From the NCBI RefSeq assembly GCF_000172795.2, contig NZ_CP020947.1:375001-439000 (forward strand): a stretch of 64,000 bases of DNA, in the 5' to 3' direction. Source of the stretch: Rhizobium sp. CIAT894 (GTDB taxonomy: Bacteria; Pseudomonadota; Alphaproteobacteria; Rhizobiales; Rhizobiaceae). Both the position numbers and the translations under genes were made by a program. The notes beneath the pieces were generated by a model. The model was not told where the DNA came from. It worked only from the letters and a program-made list of their open reading frames with translations, and made no database searches. Positions 27,373-37,363 of this stretch are shown here, piece by piece (positions within the stretch are counted from its first letter, which is position 1; each line of letters opens with the position of its first letter).

Positions 27373-27588
27373 TGCGATCGTCCCATCCTCGCCATATCAG
27401 TTGCCGCGGCATGCACCACTTCTTCATTTCCCGTCACAAATCAGCACATTTCGCACGGGCACGTTTTGATGCGAGGCAGCAGACGCTTTGTCAAGCAAGG
27501 AGGCGGGCGCCGGCCATCTTAAAATCGAGAGGGCCTAAAACGGCGAAGGCTTAAAATCGGGGAGCCGACGCCGACCGGTTGCCTGTGC

Positions 27589-27617
27589 CTTGCAGCATCG
27601 GGCGGCTCTCCCCATAT
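27589..27617 (+). promoter_or_regulatory. Sigma-32 (RpoH) type promoter for hsp20
   Basis: CTTGCAG at 27589-27595 and CCCCATAT at 27610-27617 are 14 bases apart. This is close to the heat-shock consensus CTTGAAA-N14-CCCCATNT. Transcription would start near 27624. The rest of the 310-bp gap (27373-27588) shows only a hairpin-forming GGGGAGCCG segment. Confidence 0.65.
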
Positions 27618-27623
27618 TAGCGG

Positions 27624-27682
27624 CATCCGGATGCTGCACTTGAGGTCCGGGATGGTCGCTTGCATCAAGGACTTGAAAAGAG
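27624..27682 (+). promoter_or_regulatory. Possible ROSE-like RNA thermometer in the hsp20 leader
   Basis: The predicted leader of about 60 nt folds into two hairpins. One pairs GCGGCATCC with GGATGCTGC. The second pairs AGGTCC (27643-27648) with GGACTT (27669-27674), which would hide the AAGGA ribosome binding region at 27667-27671. Small heat-shock genes of rhizobia are often controlled by ROSE thermometers that melt the blocked ribosome site at high temperature. The exact ROSE consensus is not clearly matched. Confidence 0.4.
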
Positions 27683-28108
27683 ATGAGCCGCATTACCCCT
27701 TTCGCCAGCCCGCTGCTTCTGGGCTTCGATGCCATGGAAAAGACGCTGGAGCGCATTTCCAAGGCAAGCGACGGATATCCGCCCTATAATATCGAACGCA
27801 TCGGCGCCGACAGCGGCGCGCCCGAACGTCTGCGCATCACCCTTGCGGTGGCCGGTTTCAGCGAGGAGGAGCTCGATGTCTCCATCGAAGAGAACCAGCT
27901 TCTGATCCGCGGCCGCCAAGTGGAACAGGGTGAACGCGATTATCTCTATCGCGGCATCGCCGCCCGCCAGTTCCAGCGTACCTTCGTTCTTGCCGATGGC
28001 ATGCAGGTGCTCGGAGCCGGTCTGAAGAACGGTCTGCTCTCCGTCGATCTAATTCGTCCGGAACCCGCGCGCATGGTCAAGAAAATTAACATTTCGGTCT
28101 CACAGTAG
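27683..28108 (+). CDS. Hsp20/alpha-crystallin family small heat-shock protein
   Basis: This 141-residue ATP-independent holdase resembles IbpA and the rhizobial HspA-D group. The alpha-crystallin domain spans about residues 35-125, with FSEEELDVSIEENQLLIRGRQ and a FVLADGMQVLGAGLKNGLLSV segment that includes the conserved GxLxNGLL. A heat-shock promoter and hairpin leader precede it. A DUF1150 gene follows 47 bp downstream. Confidence 0.94.
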   Translation: MSRITPFASPLLLGFDAMEKTLERISKASDGYPPYNIERIGADSGAPERLRITLAVAGFSEEELDVSIEENQLLIRGRQVEQGERDYLYRGIAARQFQRTFVLADGMQVLGAGLKNGLLSVDLIRPEPARMVKKINISVSQ

Positions 28109-28155
28109 CACAACGGTTTGTTGAACCGTTGGTCCCTTCTTCCGGAGGAACAGGA

Positions 28156-28413
28156 ATGTTGATGAAAGAAGCCACGTCTCACTTGACCAAATCCGAACTT
28201 GCCCACATCGGCAGCGGCGAGGTCGCCTATATCAGAAAAATGCGGACCGAAGAGGTCGCCAGGTGTTTTCCCGAGGCGCCGGATATCGATCCGAACGTCG
28301 ACCTCTGGGCACTCTTCGGCGCCGACGGCACGCCGATCCTCTTGACGGACAACCGCTCCAGCACCTTCTTCAAGGCTGCCGAAGACGAACTGAAGACGGT
28401 CAGCCTGCACTGA
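28156..28413 (+). CDS. DUF1150 family protein
   Basis: This 85-residue protein of unknown function (DUF1150) is common in alphaproteobacteria, usually next to small heat-shock genes. It contains IGSGEVAYIRKMRTEEVARC and DLWALFGADGTPILLTDNR. The start at 28156 is preceded by GGAGGAACAGGA; the open frame extends upstream without a ribosome site. The arrangement suggests co-transcription with hsp20. Confidence 0.85.
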   Translation: MLMKEATSHLTKSELAHIGSGEVAYIRKMRTEEVARCFPEAPDIDPNVDLWALFGADGTPILLTDNRSSTFFKAAEDELKTVSLH

Positions 28414-28503
28414 CCGTCGAAGAACGCCTGTGGCGTGTGACCGCGATTGCGGTGCATCAGGCATTTGTAGCGATGCCGCTTCGAGATAAACTGATCGTCG
28501 TTG

Positions 28504-28710
28504 GTGCCGTGCGGCCCCCTCATCCGACCCTGCGGGCCACCTTCTCCCCGCTGGGGAGAAGAGGGGAGCAAGGCGCGCCGACACTGCCCAACGAACCCGC
28601 CTCTTCCGAGCACTTCATTCAATGGAATCCGAGGCGAAGCGGCAATCTCCCTCTTCTCCCCAGCGGGGAGAAGGTGGCCCGAAGGGTCGGATGAGGGGGC
28701 CACACGGCAC
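28504..28710. repeat. RIME-like intergenic palindrome, intact
   Basis: Two 62-bp arms (28504-28565 and 28649-28710) are near-perfect reverse complements, differing at about two positions. They carry the blocks CTCATCCGACCC, GGGCCACC and CTTCTCCCCGCTGGGGAGAAG. A spacer of about 83 bp separates them. The right arm includes the 24 bp that also occur at 5908-5931 beside the IS110 element. The element fills the gap between the DUF1150 and trmB genes. Confidence 0.85.
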
Positions 28711-28744
28711 GCCCGTCGCTATTCCCTTTAGCCGCCGTTGAAAC

Positions 28745-29446
28745 TCAGATCTTCCTAAACGTCAGATAGGCCGAGGACCGGCCCTCACGCCGGGCCTTGG
28801 CCTCATAGCGCGTGCTTGGCCAGCCCTGATAGGGCGTCAGCCAATCCGCCGCATTGTCGGCCATCCAGTCGAAGCCGCCATGGTCGCGGCATTTGATGAG
28901 CGTCCAGTTCACATAGGTGTCGATATCGGAGGCGAAGCAGAAGAGGCCGCCGGGCCTCAGCACGCGGTGGAAGCGGTCGAGATTGGTCTTCGAGACAAAG
29001 CGGCGTTTCCAGTGCTTCCGCTTCGGCCAGGGATCGGGATAGAGCAGATCGATCTGATCGAGTGAAGCGTCCGGCAGCCAGTCGAGCAGCTGCGTCGCGT
29101 CGTCATTATAGACGCGGATATTGCGCGCGCCGGTCTCGCCGATGCGCGACAGCAGCTTCTGCATGGAATTGACGAAGGGCTCGACGCCGATGAAGCCGGT
29201 CGACGGTCTCTCCAGGGCGCGGTGGATCAGGTGCTCGCCGCCGCCAAAACCGATTTCCAGCCGCAATCTCTCGGGCGGAACCGGGAAGAGGGAGGTCAGC
29301 GGCTCCGGTGGAGCCGCCGAGAGATCGATCAGGAATGCCGGCAGCAGACTGTTCAGCGTCTCGGCCTGGTGTTCGCGCAGGGCCTTGCCCTTGCGGCGAC
29401 CGAAAAAGGCTTCGGTCGCCCGGCCGCGGCGTTCCATATCCGTCAT
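28745..29446 (-). CDS. trmB: TrmB, tRNA (guanine-N7-)-methyltransferase
   Basis: This 233-residue SAM-dependent methyltransferase modifies G46 of tRNA. The SAM motif [17 protein letters not shown] and the family motif [20 protein letters not shown] are clear. It starts 7 bp after the metK stop, so it is in an operon with the enzyme that makes its methyl donor. The N-terminal 30 residues ([16 protein letters not shown]) are basic and typical of the alphaproteobacterial form. Confidence 0.96.
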   Translation of the reverse strand: MTDMERRGRATEAFFGRRKGKALREHQAETLNSLLPAFLIDLSAAPPEPLTSLFPVPPERLRLEIGFGGGEHLIHRALERPSTGFIGVEPFVNSMQKLLSRIGETGARNIRVYNDDATQLLDWLPDASLDQIDLLYPDPWPKRKHWKRRFVSKTNLDRFHRVLRPGGLFCFASDIDTYVNWTLIKCRDHGGFDWMADNAADWLTPYQGWPSTRYEAKARREGRSSAYLTFRKI

Positions 29447-29453
29447 GCTGATC

Positions 29454-30692
29454 TCAGGCCTTCACGCTTTCCTTGAGCGCCTTCACGAGGTCCGTGCGCT
29501 CCCAGGAGAACGAGCCGTCGCGGCCGGCCTTGCGGCCGAAATGGCCGTAGGCCGAGGTCTTGGCGTAGATCGGCTTGTTGAGGTCGAGATGGCGGCGGAT
29601 GCCGGTCGGCGAAAGATCCATGTTCTTGCGGATCGCGGCTTCGATCTGATCCTCGCTGACCTTGCCGGTGCCGTGCAGGTCGACATAGATCGACAGCGGC
29701 TGGGCGACGCCGATCGCGTAGGAGATCTGGATCGTGCAGCGGTCGGCAAGGCCGGCGGCAACGACGTTCTTGGCAAGGTAGCGGGCGGCATAGGCGGCCG
29801 AACGGTCGACCTTGGTCGTGTCCTTGCCGGAGAATGCGCCGCCGCCATGCGGAGCCGCACCGCCGTAGGTGTCGACGATGATCTTGCGGCCGGTCAGGCC
29901 CGCATCGCCGTCCGGTCCGCCGATGACGAACTTGCCGGTCGGGTTGATGTACCACTTGCAATCGTCGGCGATCTTCAGTTCGCCCAGCGCTTCACGGATA
30001 TAGGGCTCGACGACGGCGCGGACCTTGTTCGAATCCCAGCTCTCGTCGAGATGCTGGGTCGACAGCACGATCGAGGTCGCTTCCGACGGCTTGCCGTCGA
30101 CGTAGCGCACGGTCACCTGGCTCTTGGCGTCGGGGCCGAGCTTGGCGACTTCGCCGTCGCCCTTCTTGCGGGCGGCTGCGAGCAGCTGCAGGATCTTGTG
30201 GGAATAATAGATCGGCGCCGGCATCAGGTCCGGCGTTTCCTTGCAGGCGTAACCGAACATGATGCCCTGGTCGCCGGCGCCTTCGTCACCCTGCTGGTCG
30301 GCGGCGCTGTCGACGCCCTGGGCGATGTCGGCCGACTGCGAATGCAGCAGCACGTCGATCTTCGCCTTCTTCCAATGGAAGCCGTCCTGTTCGTAGCCGA
30401 TATCCTTGATGGCGCGGCGCGCTGCGGCCTTGAACTTCGACGGATTGATGACGTCCTTGCCGTCCTTGTCCTTCTTCATCAGGCTCGGCGGCAGGCGGAC
30501 TTCGCCGGCGATGACGACGCGGTTGGTCGTCGCCAGCGTTTCGCAGGCAATGCGCACGCCCCACGGATTGACCCCGGTCTTGGCCGCTTCGCGGTAGACC
30601 AGATCGACGATCTCGTCGGAGATGCGGTCACAGACCTTGTCCGGATGACCTTCGGCAACAGATTCGCTGGTAAAGAGATAATTCGCGCGCAT
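29454..30692 (-). CDS. metK: MetK, S-adenosylmethionine synthetase
   Basis: This 412-residue enzyme makes SAM from methionine and ATP. Signatures are [30 protein letters not shown] and the [22 protein letters not shown] loop. The insert [13 protein letters not shown] is typical of the rhizobial form. The start at 30692 (MRANYLF) has a GAGGGG ribosome site; the extra eight codons upstream look non-coding. No SAM-II riboswitch was recognised in the 125-bp leader. A terminator of the upstream regulator gene separates the two units. Confidence 0.97.
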   Translation of the reverse strand: MRANYLFTSESVAEGHPDKVCDRISDEIVDLVYREAAKTGVNPWGVRIACETLATTNRVVIAGEVRLPPSLMKKDKDGKDVINPSKFKAAARRAIKDIGYEQDGFHWKKAKIDVLLHSQSADIAQGVDSAADQQGDEGAGDQGIMFGYACKETPDLMPAPIYYSHKILQLLAAARKKGDGEVAKLGPDAKSQVTVRYVDGKPSEATSIVLSTQHLDESWDSNKVRAVVEPYIREALGELKIADDCKWYINPTGKFVIGGPDGDAGLTGRKIIVDTYGGAAPHGGGAFSGKDTTKVDRSAAYAARYLAKNVVAAGLADRCTIQISYAIGVAQPLSIYVDLHGTGKVSEDQIEAAIRKNMDLSPTGIRRHLDLNKPIYAKTSAYGHFGRKAGRDGSFSWERTDLVKALKESVKA

Positions 30693-30817
30693 TCCGGGAT
30701 TCCCCTCAAAGAACAAAAGCTAGCTAGTAGGTACTCAGTTCGAGGCTCGATGACAAGCGCAGAAGGACATAAATATATCTTTATATCTGCGGCAAAGTGA
30801 CAAATTTTGCCCTAAAA

Positions 30818-30850
30818 ACGCAAAAAAGGCGGCCTTTCGACCGCCTTTCG
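30818..30850 (-). terminator. Rho-independent terminator after the praR-like gene
   Basis: On the minus strand, AAAGGCGG and CCGCCTTT form an 8-bp stem around an 8-nt loop and run into TTTTTT. It lies 20 bp beyond the regulator's stop and well upstream of metK. Confidence 0.8.
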
Positions 30851-30869
30851 AATTCTGCGATGGGGTGGT

Positions 30870-31289
30870 TCAGTCGGCGTCAGCTTCAGCCGCCAGCGCC
30901 TTCACCAGCTCCACGACCTTGCGGCGAACCTTCGGATCGGAAATCTTGACGAAGGCGCGGTTGAGCTGCAGGCCTTCCGAGGAAGAGAGGAAATCGACGA
31001 CGTAATTCGAGCTCGAAGCTTCGGCCATGCCGCCGACGGCGCTGGAATGTTCGCCGGGCGCGTCCTCGAAGAAAAAGGAAACCGGAACATTGAGGATGTT
31101 CGAGATATTCTGCAGCCGGCTTGCGCCGACGCGGTTGGTGCCCTTTTCGTATTTCTGGATCTGCTGGAAGGTGATCCCGAGGCTCTCGCCGAGTTTTTCC
31201 TGGCTCATGCCAAGCATCGTGCGGCGAAGGCGAATACGGCTGCCAACGTGGATGTCGATCGGGTTAGGCTTCTTTTTGTTTTCAATCAT
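30870..31289 (-). CDS. praR: XRE-type HTH regulator, PraR-like
   Basis: This 139-residue protein has an N-terminal helix-turn-helix of the Cro/CI type (RIRLRRTMLGMSQEKLGESL, then FQQIQKYEKGTNRVGASRL) and a helical C-terminal half. Rhizobial PraR proteins have this sequence type and genomic place near metK and lnt. In R. leguminosarum PraR represses attachment and biofilm genes and is linked to quorum sensing. The symbol is from recognition of the N-terminal sequence and context, not a search. Confidence 0.8.
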   Translation of the reverse strand: MIENKKKPNPIDIHVGSRIRLRRTMLGMSQEKLGESLGITFQQIQKYEKGTNRVGASRLQNISNILNVPVSFFFEDAPGEHSSAVGGMAEASSSNYVVDFLSSSEGLQLNRAFVKISDPKVRRKVVELVKALAAEADAD

Positions 31290-31439
31290 GGTCGTGCCCT
31301 AGCTAAGAATTTCAATCTGTTTCTAACCGGCATGCCCCTGATCCATCCCAAACGCCACGTTGCAAGCGGTGAGAACCCATCTGCAAACATACGCTCAGAA
31401 CGCCGATTGTCATCACTATGCAATTTTAGGGGTTTTTGG

Positions 31440-33044
31440 TCAATTCAACCCGGAAATAAAACCCCTACGAGAAATTAGCGCAATCAAAATGAGCAGCGCC
31501 TCAGTCAACCAGAAGTATGTTTGCCGGGGGATTGTCGGTTCGGCTCCTTCGCCGAACCTATCGAGGGTTGCATCGATGAAGCCGGTTTCCTCGAGATCGA
31601 GACCCCCGATAATTTCCCCATGCGCGTTCACCAGCGCTGAAATGCCGCTGTTGGCATCGCGAATCAGCGGCAGTCCGGTTTCGACAGCCCGGACCCGCGC
31701 CTGCTGGAAGTGCTGATAGGGTCCGGGTGTTGCGCCGAACCAGGCATCATTGGTGATATTGAGGATCGCATTGGCGTCTTTGATGTCGCCGGTCATCTCG
31801 TTGGGGAAAATGATCTCGTAGCAGATCAGCGGGTAGAGATTGAGCCCGCCGGGCAGCGCCAGCAGGTGCCGGCTTGCCGCCGCGGAAAACCCGCCCGGTA
31901 TCTCGACGACGTTCTGGATGCCGAATTCGGTGAGCACGTCCTCGAAGGGCAGGTATTCGCCGAAGGGTACCAGATGCACCTTGTCGGAGGCGGCGATGAT
32001 CTGGCCGCGGCCGTCGATGACGTAGATGGAATTATAGTAGCGCGCCGGCGTGCCGGGTCCCATCTCCTCGGCGCGAACCGCGCCGGCGATCAGGATCTGG
32101 TTGTCGTCGAGCGTATCGGCGATCCGCGTCAGCGCATCCTGGTTGTCGGTCAGGATGAAGGGGATCGCGGTTTCCGGCCAGACGATGATATCGGGCTTGC
32201 GACCGCCATTCCTAGGCGCTTCGGCCGATAGCTTCAGATGCGTCTCGAAGATCGCGCTGCGATCGGCGTCATTGTCCATCTTCGCCGCCTGGTCGATATC
32301 AGGCTGCACCAGCCGCACCACCGGCCGCTTGTCCTCGGGCAAGGTCTCCGGCCGCGGCGCCAGATGGAGGACATAAGCGCCATAACCGAGATGGGCGGCA
32401 AACAGCAGGACGGCGAGCGGAATGCCCAGCCGCGCGCCCTGGCGCGTGCCGATAAGGGCGGGCGCAGAAAAGATGAAGACGGCAAGCGTCGTTACCCCCA
32501 TCGCCCCGATCACATGCGCCGACTGCATCATCAGCGGAACCGGCATCATGCCGTAGCCGATGGCGTTCCAGGGAAAGCCGGTGAGGATGACGCTGCGAAG
32601 CCATTCCATCAGCCCGAAGCCGGCCGCAAGTGCGGCGATCCGTCCCAGGCCGTCGGACCAGAAGATCCGGGCAAGCGCGGTCGCCAGCCCGTAGAAAATC
32701 GCAAGACAGGCCGGCAGCCCGAGAATGGCGAGCGGCAGCGCCCAGGCGAATTCCTCCTGATCGACCAGCAGCGCACGGCCGAGCCACCAGAGGCCGGCGA
32801 CGAAATAGCCGAAGCCGAACAGCCAGCCGGTGGCAAATGCCGGCCACAGCCGGCCGGCGAGGCCGCTTTCAGGCGAAGCCGCCGCCCCGTCGATCAGCCA
32901 GACGAGCAGGGGGAAGGAGACGAACATTGCCGCGAAAAAGCCGAAGGGCGGCAGCGCCAGCACGGCGAATGCGCCGGCGGCGATGGCCAGCAGCGACCGT
33001 TTGAAACCCCAGACCAGGATAACCCTGTCCGCAAGCCGCTCCAT
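31440..33044 (-). CDS. lnt: Lnt, apolipoprotein N-acyltransferase
   Basis: This inner-membrane protein of about 534 residues adds the third acyl chain to lipoproteins. Hydrophobic helices fill the N-terminal 200 residues. The C-terminal carbon-nitrogen hydrolase domain shows the Glu-Lys-Cys triad in VWPETAIPF, DKVHLVPFGEYLPF and YPLICYEIIFPNEM. The start at 33044 (MERLADRV) matches the family; an upstream frame adds nine residues. It is the last gene in a run from mur through ybeY and the CBS protein. Confidence 0.94.
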   Translation of the reverse strand: MERLADRVILVWGFKRSLLAIAAGAFAVLALPPFGFFAAMFVSFPLLVWLIDGAAASPESGLAGRLWPAFATGWLFGFGYFVAGLWWLGRALLVDQEEFAWALPLAILGLPACLAIFYGLATALARIFWSDGLGRIAALAAGFGLMEWLRSVILTGFPWNAIGYGMMPVPLMMQSAHVIGAMGVTTLAVFIFSAPALIGTRQGARLGIPLAVLLFAAHLGYGAYVLHLAPRPETLPEDKRPVVRLVQPDIDQAAKMDNDADRSAIFETHLKLSAEAPRNGGRKPDIIVWPETAIPFILTDNQDALTRIADTLDDNQILIAGAVRAEEMGPGTPARYYNSIYVIDGRGQIIAASDKVHLVPFGEYLPFEDVLTEFGIQNVVEIPGGFSAAASRHLLALPGGLNLYPLICYEIIFPNEMTGDIKDANAILNITNDAWFGATPGPYQHFQQARVRAVETGLPLIRDANSGISALVNAHGEIIGGLDLEETGFIDATLDRFGEGAEPTIPRQTYFWLTEALLILIALISRRGFISGLN

Positions 33045-33176
33045 GCACACTCCCATCAAACCGCGAATCAACCCGTTCGCAGTCTTTCAAAAAAGCGGCT
33101 CTTTGTCCTGTTAATGCATATCGGCCGGAGCCTGTGCAGCGGCTCCGGGATAACGACACGGGTAAAACAAACGACT

Positions 33177-34322
33177 TTAGCTGGCGGTCGATTCCGCCGG
33201 CCGGTCGTCGCCGGCGTCGGCACCGGGAGCGATATCGCCATCCGCCTTGGCGCGGCGGCGGATCGCGTGGCGCTTGCGGGTGATCCGCAGCCGCTTGATG
33301 CGGCGCGGATCGGCGTCGAGGATGTGGAACTCGAAGCCCGGCAGGGCCTGGACGACTTCGCCGCGGACGGGAATGCGGCCGAGCGCCGAGAAGATCAGGC
33401 CGCCCAGCGTATCGACCTCGTCGACCTGCTCGCTGATGTCGAAATCCGGCCCGATCGCTTCGGCGATTTCTTCCAGTTCGACGCGGGCATCGGCAACGAA
33501 GACGTCTTCGGCGACGCGCTTGAACATCACCTCTTCGTCGTCATGTTCATCGTCGATATCGCCGACCACCATTTCGACGATGTCCTCATGCGAGGCGAGC
33601 CCGTCGGTGCCGCCATATTCGTCGATAACAAGCGCCATCTGCGTGCGGTTCACCTGCATGCGGCGCAGCAGGTCGGAGGCCAGCATGGACGGCGGCACGA
33701 ACAGGATCTTGCGGATGATGCCGGCCTCGGCCAGGGTCTTCTGCAGGTCGACGCGGGCAAGATCGAAATTCGGCTTGGCCGACCGCGTGGTCTTCTGGAT
33801 GTTCTCAGGCGCAACCTCGATCGCCGGCGCGGCGACGGTCGGTTTCGTCGGGCCGCGGCGCTTGTTGCGCGCCTGCTTGGCGACATAGGAGAGCAGGTCG
33901 CGGATATGGACCATGCCGCGCGGATCGTCGAGCGTGTCGGCATAGACGGGCATGCGCGAGCGGCCGGATTCCTCGAACAGGATCATCAGTTCGCCGATGG
34001 TGATGTTCTGGTCGACCGCCTCGATATCGGCGCGCGGCACCATCACGTCGGCGACACGCACCTCGCGAAAGCGCAGGATATTGTGCAGCATTGCCCGTTC
34101 GTCGGGCGAAAAGGCATCGTCGCCGGCCGCATCGGTCATCAGCGCGTCGGCAAGATCCTCGCGCAGCCGCGAGCCTTGCTGCGGTCGAAGGATGCGCGCG
34201 GCGCGCGACCAGAAGGATTGGGATCGGCCAGATGGCCGACTACTACTGCCCGCCTCGTCCGAAGAGGAGGATGGCTCGGAGTCCTTGGCGTCTGCCGCCG
34301 GCTTCGTCGTAAAGTCGCTCAT
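33177..34322 (-). CDS. CBS-domain hemolysin/CorC-like protein
   Basis: This 381-residue cytosolic protein has a Ser-rich N-terminus, a tandem CBS pair (around [15 protein letters not shown] and the [20 protein letters not shown] region) and a C-terminal CorC/HlyC transporter-associated domain. It lacks the DUF21 membrane domain of CNNM proteins. A role in Mg/Co efflux or lipoprotein trafficking is suggested by relatives. An insert of about 40 residues rich in Pro, Ala and Lys interrupts the CBS pair. It overlaps ybeY by 4 bp, and lnt follows. Confidence 0.9.
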   Translation of the reverse strand: MSDFTTKPAADAKDSEPSSSSDEAGSSSRPSGRSQSFWSRAARILRPQQGSRLREDLADALMTDAAGDDAFSPDERAMLHNILRFREVRVADVMVPRADIEAVDQNITIGELMILFEESGRSRMPVYADTLDDPRGMVHIRDLLSYVAKQARNKRRGPTKPTVAAPAIEVAPENIQKTTRSAKPNFDLARVDLQKTLAEAGIIRKILFVPPSMLASDLLRRMQVNRTQMALVIDEYGGTDGLASHEDIVEMVVGDIDDEHDDEEVMFKRVAEDVFVADARVELEEIAEAIGPDFDISEQVDEVDTLGGLIFSALGRIPVRGEVVQALPGFEFHILDADPRRIKRLRITRKRHAIRRRAKADGDIAPGADAGDDRPAESTAS

Positions 34323-34834
34323 GGTTCCATTTTAAGGTCTTGACCCTCGTAGGGATCAGATAGGCCGAGCTGCGCCAAAATGCGAGTCTCCAGCCCCTCC
34401 ATAATTTCGGCTTCGGCATTATTCATATGGTCGTAACCGAGAAGATGCAAGAAACCGTGCACCAGAAGATGGGTCAGGTGGTCGTCGAAACTCTTTTCGA
34501 ACTCGTGGGCTTCCCGCTCCACCGTCTCCCGGGCGATGATGATGTCGCCGAGCATCGGACCGGGCATTTTGCCGGGCTGAACCGGAAAGGCCGGAAAGGA
34601 GAGCACGTTGGTCGCCTTGTCCTTGCCGCGCCATTCGGCGTTGATGTCCTGGATCGAGGCGTCGTCGGTGAAGACGAGAGAAACCTCGGGCGGCATCGCC
34701 GGGAAGGGCTGCTTCTCGCTGTCGTGGAGATAGATCACTGCTGCGCCGAGCACACGTTCGCAGAACGACAGCAGCGTCTCCTCGCCCGGCCAGCCGATGT
34801 CTTCGACGCTGATCTGGATGTCGAGTTCGGCCAT
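34319..34834 (-). CDS. ybeY: YbeY, rRNA maturation endoribonuclease
   Basis: This 171-residue zinc protein is needed for 16S rRNA 3'-end processing and ribosome quality control. The zinc motif is [11 protein letters not shown], matching the family HGxLHLxGYDH. In Sinorhizobium the orthologue affects small RNA regulation. It overlaps the phoH-like gene and the CBS-protein gene by a base or a few at either end, forming a conserved phoH-ybeY-corC unit. Confidence 0.96.
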   Translation of the reverse strand: MAELDIQISVEDIGWPGEETLLSFCERVLGAAVIYLHDSEKQPFPAMPPEVSLVFTDDASIQDINAEWRGKDKATNVLSFPAFPVQPGKMPGPMLGDIIIARETVEREAHEFEKSFDDHLTHLLVHGFLHLLGYDHMNNAEAEIMEGLETRILAQLGLSDPYEGQDLKMEP

Positions 34835-35886
34835 CAGTCCTGCCGGCTGGCTTCCGCTTCGGCGGCAGCATAGGTGGAATCATAGGCCCTGACGATACGC
34901 CCGACCAGCGGATGGCGCACGACGTCGGTATCCTTGAAGCGCACGATCGAGATGCCCTCGACGCCGTTGAGAAGCTGCAGGGCCTCGACGAGGCCGGATT
35001 TGACGCCGCGCGGCAGGTCGATCTGGCTCGGGTCGCCGGTCACGATCATGCGCGCGTTTTCGCCGAGACGCGTCAGGAACATCTTCATCTGCATCGATGT
35101 CGTGTTCTGCGCCTCGTCGAGGATGATGGCGGCATTGGCGAGCGTGCGGCCGCGCATGAAGGCGAGCGGCGCGATTTCGATGACGCCGGCGGTGATCGCC
35201 CGGTCGACCTTGTCGGCGGGGATCATGTCGTAAAGCGCGTCATAGAGCGGGCGCAGATAGGGGTCGACCTTTTCCTTCATGTCGCCGGGCAGGAAGCCGA
35301 GCCGCTCGCCGGCTTCGACGGCCGGACGCGACAGGATGATCTTTTCGACCGCGCCGCGCTCCAGCAGCTGGGCGGCATGGGCGACGGCGAGATAGGTCTT
35401 GCCGGTGCCGGCCGGGCCGACGCCGAAGACCAGCTCGGCACGCTCAAGCGCCCTTATATAGGCGTCCTGGGTCGGCGTGCGGGCGATGATCGTCTTCTTG
35501 CGTGTGGAAACCTGCGCCATCGTCAGCTTGGCCTTGCGCTCCATGGTGGGAAGGCTGAGCTGGTCGTCGGCGGCGACCGCCATGCGGATTGCGCCCTCGA
35601 CGTCGGATCGTTCCACGCTGCCGCCTTTCTGAAGTTTTTCATAGAGATAATCGAGGGTGCGCCGCGCCTGGTTGGTGGTCACGACATCGCCTGTGATGAC
35701 GACCGAATTGCCGCGGGCCCGCGCATCGATGTTGAGCCGTTCCTCAAGCAGCTTGAGGTTCTGGTCGAACTGACCGAAGAGCTCGCTGGCGAAGCGGTTG
35801 TTCTCGAACGTCAGGACGAAGTGATTGGTGTCGCTCGGCGTGCGGGGGTGGCGCGGTGAAGAAGAAACCAATTCTTGTCCGTTCAA
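34834..35886 (-). CDS. PhoH-like ATPase (YbeZ)
   Basis: This 350-residue P-loop ATPase has Walker [16 protein letters not shown] and Walker [10 protein letters not shown] motifs. The N-terminal 90 residues resemble a KH/RNA-binding module. PhoH-family proteins next to ybeY are thought to work in RNA metabolism. It lies 18 bp after miaB and overlaps ybeY by one base. Confidence 0.94.
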   Translation of the reverse strand: MNGQELVSSSPRHPRTPSDTNHFVLTFENNRFASELFGQFDQNLKLLEERLNIDARARGNSVVITGDVVTTNQARRTLDYLYEKLQKGGSVERSDVEGAIRMAVAADDQLSLPTMERKAKLTMAQVSTRKKTIIARTPTQDAYIRALERAELVFGVGPAGTGKTYLAVAHAAQLLERGAVEKIILSRPAVEAGERLGFLPGDMKEKVDPYLRPLYDALYDMIPADKVDRAITAGVIEIAPLAFMRGRTLANAAIILDEAQNTTSMQMKMFLTRLGENARMIVTGDPSQIDLPRGVKSGLVEALQLLNGVEGISIVRFKDTDVVRHPLVGRIVRAYDSTYAAAEAEASRQD

Positions 35887-35904
35887 GCGGTCGGGCTCCT
35901 TGGG

Positions 35905-37314
35905 TTAAACCGCAGCCTCTGCGCGTTCGGCAAACAGGCTGTTCGTTCCGGTTCCGGTGATTCGCACTTTAATAATGTCACCGATTTGCGATGCTTTTGC
36001 ATCAACATTCACTGATTGAAGCCAGGGAGAACGTCCGATCAGTTGTTCCGGCATGCGACCGGGCTTTTCGAGCAACAGGTCGATCTCCTTGCCGATGCAG
36101 GATTCGGCAAATTCCTGCTGCTGCTTCAGGAGAAGCGCTTGCAGGCGTTCCAGCCGTTCTGCCTTGATCTCTTCCGGCACCTGGTCCTTCAGCTCCGCGC
36201 CGGGCGTGCCCGGCCGCGTCGAATATTTGAACGAGAAGGCCTGCGCATAACGGACCTCCGCCACAAGCCTGAGTGTATCCTCAAAATCGGCGTCTGTCTC
36301 CCCCGGAAAGCCGGTGATGAAATCGCCGGACAGCGCGATGTCGGGCCGCACCGCGCGGATGCGTGCAATCAGGCTGAGATATTCGGCCGCCGTGTGGCGC
36401 CGGTTCATCGCTTTCAGGATGCGGTCCGAGCCCGATTGCACCGGTAGGTGCAGATAAGGCATCAGCGCCCTGAGGTCGCGATGGGCCTCGATCAGCCGGT
36501 CGTCCATGTCGCGCGGATGGCTTGTCGTATAGCGCAGCCGCGCCAGGCCGGGGATCTCGGCCAGGCGATAGAGCAGGTCGCCGAGGCTCCACGCCTCGCC
36601 GCCGGATCCGGCGCCGTGCCAGGCATTGACGTTCTGTCCGAGCAGGGTGATTTCGCGCACACCGCCCTCGACGAGCTTTTCGGCTTCCTCGACGATCTGG
36701 GAAACCGGCCGCGACACTTCCGAGCCGCGTGTATAGGGCACGACGCAGAAGGTGCAGAACTTGTCGCAGCCCTCCTGCACCGTCAGGAAGGCGGTGACGC
36801 CGCGGGCACGGATCTTCCGGCTCTCGGCGATCGGCAGATGCTCGAACTTGTCCTCGATCGCATATTCGGTATCGACGACGCGGCGCCCCTGCTTGGCCTG
36901 GCGCAAGGCTTCCGGCAGACGGTGATAGGTCTGCGGGCCGATGACGACATCGACGGCCGGCGCCCGGCGGAGAATCTCCTCGCCTTCGGCCTGGGCGACG
37001 CAGCCGGCAACGCCGATCATCATCTCCCTTCCGTCCGCCGCCTTCTTCTTTTTCATCTCGCGCAGTCGCCCGAGCGCCGAATAGACCTTCTCGGCCGCCT
37101 TCTCTCTGATATGGCAGGTGTTGAGCAGAACGAGGTCGGCCTCTTCCATATCTTCGGTCGGCTCGTAACCGTCGCGGGCGAGCGCGTCGCTCATCCGCGT
37201 GGAATCATAGACGTTCATCTGGCAGCCATAGGTCTTGATGAAGACCTTGCGGCTGTTGGAACCGTCGCGGAGTGTCGGCTCCGGGGCCTGGAGGAGGGCG
37301 CTGTCCTGTGTCAT
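35905..37314 (-). CDS. miaB: MiaB, tRNA-2-methylthio-N6-isopentenyladenosine synthase
   Basis: This 469-residue radical SAM methylthiotransferase modifies A37 of tRNA. Its N-terminal domain begins at [14 protein letters not shown]. The radical SAM cluster motif is [20 protein letters not shown]-terminal TRAM domain follows ([10 protein letters not shown]). It is in the run plsC-miaB-phoH-ybeY. Confidence 0.97.
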   Translation of the reverse strand: MTQDSALLQAPEPTLRDGSNSRKVFIKTYGCQMNVYDSTRMSDALARDGYEPTEDMEEADLVLLNTCHIREKAAEKVYSALGRLREMKKKKAADGREMMIGVAGCVAQAEGEEILRRAPAVDVVIGPQTYHRLPEALRQAKQGRRVVDTEYAIEDKFEHLPIAESRKIRARGVTAFLTVQEGCDKFCTFCVVPYTRGSEVSRPVSQIVEEAEKLVEGGVREITLLGQNVNAWHGAGSGGEAWSLGDLLYRLAEIPGLARLRYTTSHPRDMDDRLIEAHRDLRALMPYLHLPVQSGSDRILKAMNRRHTAAEYLSLIARIRAVRPDIALSGDFITGFPGETDADFEDTLRLVAEVRYAQAFSFKYSTRPGTPGAELKDQVPEEIKAERLERLQALLLKQQQEFAESCIGKEIDLLLEKPGRMPEQLIGRSPWLQSVNVDAKASQIGDIIKVRITGTGTNSLFAERAEAAV

Positions 37315-37363
37315 GGCGCGCTATTTAGTGGTTTTTCACGCTCGAGAAAATCGAAATCTTGAT

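Noticed and set aside
28263..28694. Open frame through the RIME-like palindrome
   Set aside because: Created by the repeat arms and overlapping the DUF1150 gene in another frame.
30693..30817. SAM riboswitch upstream of metK
   Set aside because: No match to the SAM-II pseudoknot core or other SAM classes could be seen; only an upstream terminator and AT-rich sequence.
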